NCBI RefSeq assembly: GCF_001591445.1
Contig: NZ_BCUX01000001.1
Coordinates: forward strand, 46,426 to 110,425
Source of the DNA: Neobacillus drentensis NBRC 102427
Lineage (GTDB): Bacteria > Bacillota > Bacilli > Bacillales > Cytobacillaceae
Length of the DNA: 64,000 nucleotides
Direction: 5' to 3'
A program made the translations under genes and the position numbers. This document shows positions 26,231 through 33,955 of this stretch, in pieces. Below the pieces are notes generated by a model. It saw nothing but the letters and a program-made list of their open reading frames with translations. It was not told the DNA's origin and ran no database searches. How positions within the stretch are numbered: the first letter of the stretch is position 1; each line of letters starts with the position of its first letter.

Positions 26231-26470
26231 AAAAAGGCCTTGATCCTAAAAAGGGACCAAGGCCTGGCGGTACCACCCTAAATTCATAAAGCAAAAAGCT
26301 TTATACACTTTCCATGATAACGGACATTATCCGCATGTATCTTCAAATGAATCCGATACAGAACTCAGAGGCAGGTTCAAATGACTGTCTTAAGAAACCT
26401 CGCACCATTGGTTCCCTCTCTTTGTAAGACCTTTTCACTTTACTAATCCCCGTCACAGTTTCAATAGTAT
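26231..26470 (-). promoter_or_regulatory. T-box leader of proS, proline specifier
   Basis: Minus-strand leader. The T-box sequence AGGGTGGTACCGCC is at 26266-26279, followed by a terminator (AGGCCTTGGTCCC with its complement, then TTTTT; 26231-26265). Stem I contains AGTA, an AG bulge and a specifier loop reading GAA-CCT-G, with CCT (Pro) at 26373-26375. Uncharged tRNA-Pro would favour the antiterminator and turn on proS. Confidence 0.93.
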
Positions 26471-26618
26471 TTTTGAAAATTATATATTTCATCCGAACAA
26501 AAGTCAATTTTTTTTGGAATATTTTGCTGAAGTGGGCATATTTACACTGAATTTACTTTAATCAATTGATTTTATCGGTTAAAATGCTAGTAATTAGAAA
26601 AATGGTGGGGTGGCTTAC

Positions 26619-26750
26619 TTGGAAAAAGAAAAGGATGATCTCCAACAAGAAGAAGAAGAAAAAGAATTTCTCCTTGAGTACATAAAAATGCAAAATGAAG
26701 CTATGAAAAGAATTTATAAAAATACCCTTGATAAAAAAGAAGAAGAATAG
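26619..26750 (+). CDS. 43-aa Glu/Lys-rich small protein (putative)
   Basis: A TTG-started frame with GGGGTGG about eight bases upstream. It begins LEKEKDDLQQEEEEKEFL and continues LEYIKMQNEAMKRIYKNTLDKKEEE. It is predicted to be one charged helix with a central amphipathic segment. Not recognised. Low-complexity composition means an A-rich noncoding stretch could mimic it; support is the start context and an intact frame in an otherwise gene-free 700-bp gap. Confidence 0.4.
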   Translation: MEKEKDDLQQEEEEKEFLLEYIKMQNEAMKRIYKNTLDKKEEE

Positions 26751-26901
26751 AACGATCTCCTTATATGATTCTTGCTCGTATACCTCAACAAAGTTCATTA
26801 AACGTTCAAATAAATCACTGAAAATACAAATTTGAAGAAGTAATTTACATTTATAATACTCTTATGTTGTTAAAACACTTACACATCAGAGGAGACAAAA
26901 A

Positions 26902-27795
26902 ATGAATATATTTGCGATTATTTCGGCAATTATTGTGGCGATGGGCACTGGATATTCCATTTATTCTGTTTACCGGCATAAAAATAAGCTTGCCAACACA
27001 TCTGGAGTTATGATTAGTATGGTCATCGCTGTAATCACCGGGTTACTGACCGGGAGTATCATTGGTATTCTTTCCGGTGAGATTTTTCTAGTGGTAGGAG
27101 TCAGTATGATCATCGGTTTCGTCGTCGGCTTCTTAGCTGGACACCCTGTCGGAATATTAGCGATCCTGATGGGATCTATTTCGGGTTTAATGGGCGGAAT
27201 TATTGGTTCCATTCTTGGTGCATTCATTCAATTTATTAACCCTACTATTTTGCTAGGAATCTTACTAGGTTTTTATATTTTAATTATCGGATTCGTGATC
27301 ATGTATATTTTCGTGGAATCGAATAATAAATTATCGCTTGATACACAAGAGCTCTCACCATTTGCCATCATCGCAGGAGGCGTCGTTCTAGTATCATTAT
27401 TTTTATTTATGTATAGCAGTGATATGGTTGAAATTCCCGGTCAAAGTAAAGCGACTCAAACAGAAACTCAACAAGCAGCTACTACACCAGAGGTTCCCAA
27501 AACAGAAGTGGATGTAACAAAGGAAAGCAAGCCGCTAATAAAGATGAAAGTAACCACACAAGGGTACACACCTAATGTTATCCGAGTTAAAAAAGGCGTA
27601 CCTGTAGAACTAGAAATTAATAATCCGCTTGATAGTAGTAATTGTATCTCCACCTTTATGATTCCTGATTTTAATATTAACAATGTCAACTTAAAAACAG
27701 GAACAACTAAACTAACCTTTACTCCTGATAAATCAGGCGAATACACCTTTAGCTGTGGAATGCAAATGTTTAAAGGGACGATTATTGTTCAATAA
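26902..27795 (+). CDS. Membrane protein with C-terminal cupredoxin domain
   Basis: This 297-aa protein has about six Gly-rich membrane helices (residues 1-175), a Gln/Thr/Pro-rich linker near 180-212, and a cupredoxin-like beta domain outside the membrane. Putative copper ligands are Cys in SNCISTF, and Cys and Met in FSCGMQMF near the C-terminus; no His ligand is evident, so a thiolate/thioether Cu(I) site is more likely than a classical blue site. AGAGGAGAC precedes the ATG. The partner is unknown; copper sensing, storage or electron transfer are options. Confidence 0.75.
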   Translation: MNIFAIISAIIVAMGTGYSIYSVYRHKNKLANTSGVMISMVIAVITGLLTGSIIGILSGEIFLVVGVSMIIGFVVGFLAGHPVGILAILMGSISGLMGGIIGSILGAFIQFINPTILLGILLGFYILIIGFVIMYIFVESNNKLSLDTQELSPFAIIAGGVVLVSLFLFMYSSDMVEIPGQSKATQTETQQAATTPEVPKTEVDVTKESKPLIKMKVTTQGYTPNVIRVKKGVPVELEINNPLDSSNCISTFMIPDFNINNVNLKTGTTKLTFTPDKSGEYTFSCGMQMFKGTIIVQ

Positions 27796-27801
27796 ATAAC
27801 T

Positions 27802-27833
27802 AAGGCACACGAAAAATTTTCGTGTGCCTTTTC
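27802..27833 (+). terminator. Terminator after cupredoxin gene
   Basis: Perfect stem AAGGCACACGAAAA and its complement, then TTCTTTTT. Confidence 0.85.
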
Positions 27834-27836
27834 TTT

Positions 27837-28535
27837 TTATAAGCTAAGAAAAGCAAAAAACCCAAAATAATTATTTTGGGTTTTTGGAAAAATAATTTCA
27901 ATGGATGTTCCTTTACCAAGGGTGCTTTGTACCTTTGTTTTTCCATGATGTTTCTCAATTATCCACTTAGCTATCGACAAGCCCAGCCCTGTTCCCTCGG
28001 CAGCCGTCCTTGCTTTATCACTCTGGTAGAAACGATCAAAGATCTTTGGAATATCATTTTCAGGAATCCCGATTCCGGTATCCTTAATTTTTAGAATGAT
28101 GAAGGAGTGGTTCTGTGAACATGAAAGCAGTATTGAATGAATTGAACTGTTACCTTACCTAACTCTGGATGATCCACTTTAAGAGCAATATATCTAAACG
28201 AAAAATCATCTACATCCACATCGGTTAAGGTATTTAATGTTTTCGGGCGGATCAACTTCTCATTATCTTGGAAAATTTCCGAATCACGGTTTTGTTCCAA
28301 CATCAGCTGATTATTTTCGTCCCAAATGAGGGTCATGTCCGCGGGTCTCTCCCTTTAAACTTTGGAATGGGGCCCCCACTATTCTCACGGATTTCACCGG
28401 GTCCCTCCGTCTGATGTTGAAAATGATCAATAGATCCAAGCAATGATTGGTTAACATCCTTATATAATTTATTATCTGTTTAAAAATAAATGACCGTACC
28501 GAGGATGCCAAATATTCTAATCTACACCCATTATT
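27837..28535 (-). pseudogene. Decayed sensor histidine kinase
   Basis: Read leftward, pieces of one kinase appear in order but in different frames: a first membrane helix (IFGILGTVIYF), a sensor domain (NKLYKDVNQSLLGSIDHF, then WDENNQLMLEQ, then KTLNTLTDVDVDDFSFRYIA), and the end of the ATPase domain with G1 box KDTGIGIPEND and G2 box GTGLGLSIAKW. A stop follows the first helix, a frameshift breaks the sensor near 28335, and HAMP, the phospho-acceptor His and the N box are missing at a deletion near 28115. No response regulator remains beside it. A perfect hairpin (27857-27884) near the end is probably its old terminator. Confidence 0.88.
27857..27884 (-). terminator. Relict terminator of the histidine kinase
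   Basis: AAAACCCAAAATAA and its complement, followed on the minus strand by TT. Confidence 0.7.
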
Positions 28536-28661
28536 ATGTTTATTTCTTAACTTTTCCTTAAAAGTTCATAATTGACATCAATTTTTATTTTATATATAGT
28601 TAAGCAAGTGAATAGTTAAAGAGTTTAACTAATTTATTAAAAATTAAAGAGGTGAACAATA

Positions 28662-29123
28662 ATGGATAAAAAGATCATTCAGGAGCTAATTGACCGTTAT
28701 GTGGCCGTTTCTTTTCAGGTACAAAAAAAAGCGGAATATTTAATCAAGGGGCAAATCGGCGACGATTTAACCAATGATCAGCACTACATATTAAGATATA
28801 TTCATCAATCAAATGATTGCACTTCCACGGAATTGGCAGACGCTTTCGAGGTAAATAAAAGTGCGATCACGGCAATCATTAATCGGATGGCAGACCGAGG
28901 CTTAATTCAAAGGACACGAGATGTAAATGACCGGAGGGTAGTTTACTTAACGTTAACAAAGGAAGGTAATACCCTTTACGAAAATTGCCAAGAAAAAGTT
29001 CAGCTTCTCGTTGAATCAATTATTACGCAATTTGACGAAACCGAAATTACCACATTTATAAATACTTATGAGAAATTGGCTCAACTCTTAATCAACAAGA
29101 AACAGGAAGAACGGGAGGAATAA
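28662..29123 (+). CDS. MarR family transcriptional regulator (YdgG-like)
   Basis: This 153-aa winged-helix repressor has HTH text TSTELADAFEVNKSAITAIINRMADRGLI followed by the wing RTRDVNDRRVVYLTLT. It lies five bases before an MMPL exporter gene in the same direction, as in B. subtilis ydgG-ydgH, so it most likely controls that exporter and itself. AAGAGGTG precedes the ATG. The inducer is unknown. No cysteine switch is evident in the HTH region. Confidence 0.88.
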   Translation: MDKKIIQELIDRYVAVSFQVQKKAEYLIKGQIGDDLTNDQHYILRYIHQSNDCTSTELADAFEVNKSAITAIINRMADRGLIQRTRDVNDRRVVYLTLTKEGNTLYENCQEKVQLLVESIITQFDETEITTFINTYEKLAQLLINKKQEEREE

Positions 29124-29127
29124 ACAA

Positions 29128-32100
29128 GTGAGGGCAATTTTAAAGGGTAAATGGTTCATCTTAGCTGCATGGATTGTTGTTATTGCAGTACTTTTCATGG
29201 TGGCCCCAAATATGGAGGCACTTGTACGGGATAAGGGACAAATTACAGTACCAGAAGGATATTCCTCAACCATCGCTGAAAAAATTCTCAAGGATGTCCA
29301 ATCAAGTGAAAACAGCGGCAGTAGTCTTCAAACCGCCTTGGTTTTTCATAGTGATAAAAAGTTAACAAAAACTGATTTTGCAAATGCAGAAAAAGCTGTG
29401 AATGTGCTTGATAAAAACAAGGGTCAACTTGGAATTTCCGAAATTTTAACTCATTTTAATGAAGCAAAGCTAAAAGATCAGCTTGTTTCAAAGGATGGTA
29501 AAACCATTCTTGTTTCTCTTAAAGTGAATGTGAAGGACCGTGAAGCAAAGGAAATTTCGGATGATTTATATCAAGCGATTGATGACATCAAGCTTGACCA
29601 TTACTACACAGGAAACTGGGTCATCAGTGATGATCTTGTCACCAATTCTCAGGAAGGTTTGAAGAAAACAGAGGGTATTACTGTTGGATTTATCCTGATT
29701 GTACTCCTTCTTGTTTTTAGGTCGGCTATTGCGCCAATCATTCCGTTAGTGACAGTTGGTTTCAGTTATCTTACGGCCCAATCAATCGTTTCTTTATTAG
29801 TGGATAAGGTTAACTTCCCTCTTTCCACATTTACGCAAATTTTCTTAGTTGCCGTCCTGTTTGGGATTGGAACCGACTATTGCATTTTGCTGCTTAGTCG
29901 TTTTAAAGAGGAAATGGCCAAAAATGATAGTGTCACAGAATCAATTCTGGCAACCTATCGAACTGCTGGAAAAACAGTTTTTTTTAGTGGCGTTGCCGTT
30001 ATGATCGGTTTTGCCTCGATTGGCTTTTCCACCTTTAAGCTTTATCAATCAGCAGCTGCAGTGGCTGTCGGTGTGGCAATCCTCCTGATTGCACTTGTAA
30101 CCATTGTCCCCTTCTTTATGGCTGTGCTTGGCAAAAAATTGTTCTGGCCATCCAAGGGTAACCTTGAACATAGTGAAAGTAAATTTTGGGGGGTTGCCGG
30201 AAAATTTGCGCTCGCACGTCCATTAATTGCTTTTATTATTGTCGGCATTATTTCTGTACCTTTCTTGTTTTCCTATAAGGATCAATTATCATTTAATTCA
30301 CTTGAGGAAATCAGTGATGATTTTTCCTCCATAAAAGGGTTTAATATCATTGCTGATTCCTTTGGCCCTGGTGAGGTAATGCCCACCCAAATTGTTATTA
30401 AAAATGATGATAAAATGAATACTTCAGAGTATATTTCCATTACGGAAAAAATTAGTCAGGAGCTGGCTAAAGTAAATGATGTAGATACCGTTCGTTCTGT
30501 AACCCGTCCTACCGGTGAACCCATTGATGACTTATATCTGTCCAAACAGGTGGCAAGTCTAGGGGATGGACTTGGTAAGGGGAATGATGGGATTAAAAAA
30601 ATCAGTGACGGACTCGAAGAAGCTGGCACCCAAATGGCCGCTAATCAGCCGAAAATGAAGGAAGCCACTTCTGGTATAAACGAATTAATAAATGGAACAA
30701 GTAAACTAAAAAATGGGATGGGCGACATTCAAGGCGGATTAACGGCAATTGAAAAAGGACTAAAATCTGGTTCCGCTGGTTCTCAGCAGATTAAAGATGG
30801 GATGACTTTGGTTAAGACAAAATCTGCTGAAGTTTTAGCTGGTAGTAAACAATTGCTCGCTGGTTATCAAAAGGCAAGTACAGGATTAGCTACCCTTCAG
30901 GGGAATTATGAAAAAGTAGCTACAGGATTAGATTCATTGAACAAATCCCTAACGGCAACCAATCAATATTTTGCTAATCTTGAAAAACAATATAGTGATA
31001 TTGGGAAAAACCAAAATTATCAAGCTATCAAAATGACGGTACAAGGGTCCCAAACTGCAACAAAGGAATTAGCAGGCGGATTACAGAAATTAAATGCAGG
31101 ACTAACAGACGCGCAGGAAGGGATTCAGTTTGCCAACAGTAAATTTTCTGAAATAACTGATGGTCAGAAAGCCCTGATTAGCGGGATGGAGGGACTGATC
31201 AAAGGAATTTCCGACCTTGAAACAGGACTAGATAAAATGGCCGCTGGACAAGGAAAAGTCATCGACGGACTCCCACAATTTACTGGTGGACTTTCTGGAA
31301 TAAATGACGGGCAAAAGCAGCTCCTTTCTGGCTTCCAAGACATCGGTGGGCAAATCACGCAGCTTTCTGATGGCTTAACCAAAAGTGCGGATGGATTAAA
31401 TAAAGTTTCAGATGGCCTTAATTCTGCCCAAGATTATCTTTCAGAGGTATCAAAGCAGAAGCAAACTGGGTTTTTCATTCCGCAGGAGGTTCTTGATGGT
31501 AAAGATTTCGAGCAATCACTGAATGCATATATGTCAAATGACAGAAAAGTAATGACCATTGATGTGATTTTTAATAAAAATCCATACTCGAATCAAGCGA
31601 TCAATCGGATCCCTGAGATTAAGCATGCCGTCAAACGTGTGATTAAGGATAGCAAACTCGAAAATGCTAAAGTTGCTGTTGGCGGGGTTTCGAGTATGCA
31701 TAAAGACCTTGATTCAATTTCAAAAGCGGATTATTCTAGAACCGTTCTATTGATGCTAATCGGAATTAGTCTAATCTTAATCATTCTTCTCCGATCACTG
31801 ATTATGCCGCTTTATTTGATTGGGTCATTAGTTTTAACTTATTTTACTGCGATGGCCATATCAGAAAAGATTTTCGTTAATCTATTAGGCTATACAGGAA
31901 TAAGTTGGGCGGTTCCCTTCTTCGCCTTTGTTATTTTAGTCGCTTTGGGAATAGACTATAGTATTTTCTTAATGGATCGGTTTAACGAATACCGAAATAT
32001 GCCGGTTCAAGAAGCAATTCTACTTTCGATGAAAAAGATGGGTACAGTAATTATTTCTGCAGCGGTTATCTTGGGCGGTACATTTGCAGCTATGATGCCA

Positions 32101-32268
32101 TCAGGTGTATTATCCTTGGTTGAAATTGCTACAATTCTATTAATCGGCTTAGCCTTGTACTCACTAGTTGTGCTCCCATTGTTTGTTCCAGTTATGGTAA
32201 AAACATTCGGTGAAGCCAATTGGTGGCCATTTCTAAAAGCTAAAGATCATGACAATCCTCTCGACTAA
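29128..32268 (+). CDS. MMPL family RND-type transporter (YdgH-like) with long YhgE-like insert
   Basis: This 1046-aa exporter has two MMPL halves. One N-terminal helix and an extracytoplasmic domain come first, then about five helices (residues 190-380, including GIGTDYCILLLSRFKEE), then an about 450-residue extracytoplasmic region, then six helices (VALGIDYSIFLMDRFNEY). The middle region is full of repeated Gly-containing units such as ISDGLEEAG and LTDAQEGIQ, predicted coiled-coil like those in YhgE/Pip proteins. The GTG start follows GGGAGGAA. It is cotranscribed with the MarR regulator. Substrate unknown; lipids or hydrophobic toxins are typical of MMPL proteins. Confidence 0.9.
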   Translation: MRAILKGKWFILAAWIVVIAVLFMVAPNMEALVRDKGQITVPEGYSSTIAEKILKDVQSSENSGSSLQTALVFHSDKKLTKTDFANAEKAVNVLDKNKGQLGISEILTHFNEAKLKDQLVSKDGKTILVSLKVNVKDREAKEISDDLYQAIDDIKLDHYYTGNWVISDDLVTNSQEGLKKTEGITVGFILIVLLLVFRSAIAPIIPLVTVGFSYLTAQSIVSLLVDKVNFPLSTFTQIFLVAVLFGIGTDYCILLLSRFKEEMAKNDSVTESILATYRTAGKTVFFSGVAVMIGFASIGFSTFKLYQSAAAVAVGVAILLIALVTIVPFFMAVLGKKLFWPSKGNLEHSESKFWGVAGKFALARPLIAFIIVGIISVPFLFSYKDQLSFNSLEEISDDFSSIKGFNIIADSFGPGEVMPTQIVIKNDDKMNTSEYISITEKISQELAKVNDVDTVRSVTRPTGEPIDDLYLSKQVASLGDGLGKGNDGIKKISDGLEEAGTQMAANQPKMKEATSGINELINGTSKLKNGMGDIQGGLTAIEKGLKSGSAGSQQIKDGMTLVKTKSAEVLAGSKQLLAGYQKASTGLATLQGNYEKVATGLDSLNKSLTATNQYFANLEKQYSDIGKNQNYQAIKMTVQGSQTATKELAGGLQKLNAGLTDAQEGIQFANSKFSEITDGQKALISGMEGLIKGISDLETGLDKMAAGQGKVIDGLPQFTGGLSGINDGQKQLLSGFQDIGGQITQLSDGLTKSADGLNKVSDGLNSAQDYLSEVSKQKQTGFFIPQEVLDGKDFEQSLNAYMSNDRKVMTIDVIFNKNPYSNQAINRIPEIKHAVKRVIKDSKLENAKVAVGGVSSMHKDLDSISKADYSRTVLLMLIGISLILIILLRSLIMPLYLIGSLVLTYFTAMAISEKIFVNLLGYTGISWAVPFFAFVILVALGIDYSIFLMDRFNEYRNMPVQEAILLSMKKMGTVIISAAVILGGTFAAMMPSGVLSLVEIATILLIGLALYSLVVLPLFVPVMVKTFGEANWWPFLKAKDHDNPLD

Positions 32269-32274
32269 TTAGTT

Positions 32275-32305
32275 GCGCTGGCCCATGGGTCAGCGTGCTT
32301 TTTTT
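32275..32305 (+). terminator. Terminator after MMPL gene
   Basis: GCGCTGGCCC pairs with GGGTCAGCG (one G-U) over an AT loop, then TTTTTTT. Confidence 0.8.
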
Positions 32306-32452
32306 ACCTTTTTTGAAACTTTTCCACTTTATTCTCGTACATATAGAGTGTTAAGAATAATGAAGAAATATATCTTTCATGAAATTTTTCCCTTTTTCAA
32401 AAATACATTTATAATGTACATATGAACAAGAATCGATGAGGAGTGAAAAAAA

Positions 32453-33910
32453 GTGGGTGTTACACTTAGCAAAGGCCAAAAGGTTGATTTGACCAAATCT
32501 CACCCCGGTCTGCAAAATGTCGTTGTCGGGTTAGGTTGGAATATTAGTCAGCAAGGATCCAATTTTGATTTAGATGCTTCAGCATTTTTATTAGGTCAAA
32601 CCGGTACGGTGAACAGTGATCAGGATTTTGTATTTTATAACAATCCGTCAGGTGGAAATGGCTCGATTATCTATAGCGGAGACAATCGTACCGGTGCAGG
32701 AGCTCATGATGATGAGCAGATCCGGATTGATTTAAACAAGGTTCCCTCCCACATTCACCGGGTTGCCTTCACGATAACTATCCATGATGCTCAAATGAAA
32801 GGGCAAAATTTCGGACAAATTACAGATTCCTATGTGCGTATTTTTAATGAGCAAACAAATGAAGAATTGTTGAGATTTAACCTTGGACGGGATTTCACCG
32901 TAGAAACTGCAATTGTAGCAGCAGAGCTCTACCGTCACAACGGAGAATGGAAGTTTAATGCAATCGCCAGTGGCTTTCAAGGGGGGTTAGCTGCATTATG
33001 TCGGAACTTTGGTATTTCGGTTGACGACCCACCTGCGAGCGTCACGTCGCCACCATTCCAGCCAATGAATGGTCAACAAAGCCCGAATTCGTATCAGCAA
33101 AATCAAGCAAATCCTAATCCGTTTCAGCAAAGTAATCCATACCAACAAAACCAAACAAGCCCTGGTTCTTACCAACAGCCTATACATCTTCAACCTGAAT
33201 CATCCCATCAGCAACCCGCCTACGGATATCCGACCCAGTCTTATCCAGCGCCCACAAATTCACACCAATCGTATGGTGGAGATGATATCATATGCCCACG
33301 CTGTCATTCAGCCAATGTCAGGACAGGCAAAAAGGGATTCGGATTAGGAAAAGCAGCAATTGGCGGGTTAATCCTTGGTCCTGTCGGCTTACTGGGCGGT
33401 TTTATTGGAAAAAACCAATTGAAGTTTTCTTGTAATAGCTGCGGCAATAACTGGTCCCCTTCACAAACAGATTACGCAGAGTGGGCTAATAATCAAAAGA
33501 GAAAAGCCCAAGATCTATTTAATCGTTATAAAAGTCAGGATGTACTTGATGCGGTTGTCGCAGCCTGTGCTTTAGTTGCGATGGCCGACGGATACTTGGA
33601 TGCTTCTGAGCGTCAGAAAATGATTGAATTCGTCAATTCAAGTGAGGAATTACGTGTTTTTGACACCAATAAAGTCATCCAAAAGTTTAACTTTTTCATT
33701 GCTAAGCTGGAAAACGATCGAATGCTAGGGCGTGCCGAAGCATTTCGTGCACTTGGAAAAATAAGAACGAAACCGGAAATTGCTCGTCTTGTCGCCCGAT
33801 ATTGCATCGCAATTGGCTATGCAGATGGAAATTTTGACAACAATGAAAAACAAATGGTAAGTGATATTTGTCGCGAACTTGGACTAAACCCTGCAGAGTT
33901 TTTAAATTAA
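32453..33910 (+). CDS. TerD-zinc ribbon-TerB fusion protein
   Basis: This 485-aa protein has three parts. Residues 1-190 are a TerD domain with acidic calcium-site text (FDLDASAFLL, DDEQIRIDLNKVP). Residues 195-275 are a Gln/Pro/Asn-rich disordered linker. A zinc ribbon (CPRCH and CNSCG) is interrupted by a Gly-rich hydrophobic hairpin (GFGLGKAAIGGLILGPVGLL). Residues 355-485 are TerB-like, with two acidic motifs (MADGYLDASE, GYADGNFDNNE). Ter domains are tied to tellurite, phage and stress tolerance and usually sit in separate genes. The GTG start follows GAGGAGTG. It has its own terminator. Confidence 0.88.
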   Translation: MGVTLSKGQKVDLTKSHPGLQNVVVGLGWNISQQGSNFDLDASAFLLGQTGTVNSDQDFVFYNNPSGGNGSIIYSGDNRTGAGAHDDEQIRIDLNKVPSHIHRVAFTITIHDAQMKGQNFGQITDSYVRIFNEQTNEELLRFNLGRDFTVETAIVAAELYRHNGEWKFNAIASGFQGGLAALCRNFGISVDDPPASVTSPPFQPMNGQQSPNSYQQNQANPNPFQQSNPYQQNQTSPGSYQQPIHLQPESSHQQPAYGYPTQSYPAPTNSHQSYGGDDIICPRCHSANVRTGKKGFGLGKAAIGGLILGPVGLLGGFIGKNQLKFSCNSCGNNWSPSQTDYAEWANNQKRKAQDLFNRYKSQDVLDAVVAACALVAMADGYLDASERQKMIEFVNSSEELRVFDTNKVIQKFNFFIAKLENDRMLGRAEAFRALGKIRTKPEIARLVARYCIAIGYADGNFDNNEKQMVSDICRELGLNPAEFLN

Positions 33911-33918
33911 GAAAAGCA

Positions 33919-33955
33919 AAAGCCTCCATTCCATCACGGAATAGAGGCTTTTTTT
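33919..33955. terminator. Shared terminator between TerD-TerB and selB
   Basis: AGCCTCCATTCC pairs with GGAATAGAGGCT over an ATCAC loop; T-runs on both strands. The selB stop lies at its edge. Confidence 0.8.

Noticed and set aside
26175..26294. N-terminal extension of proS
   Set aside because: The extra 40 codons are T-box leader and terminator sequence; GAGGTG before 26174 marks the real start.
26562..26798. Leftward Phe-rich 78-codon frame
   Set aside because: It is the antisense of an A/G-rich stretch, with no ribosome-binding site.
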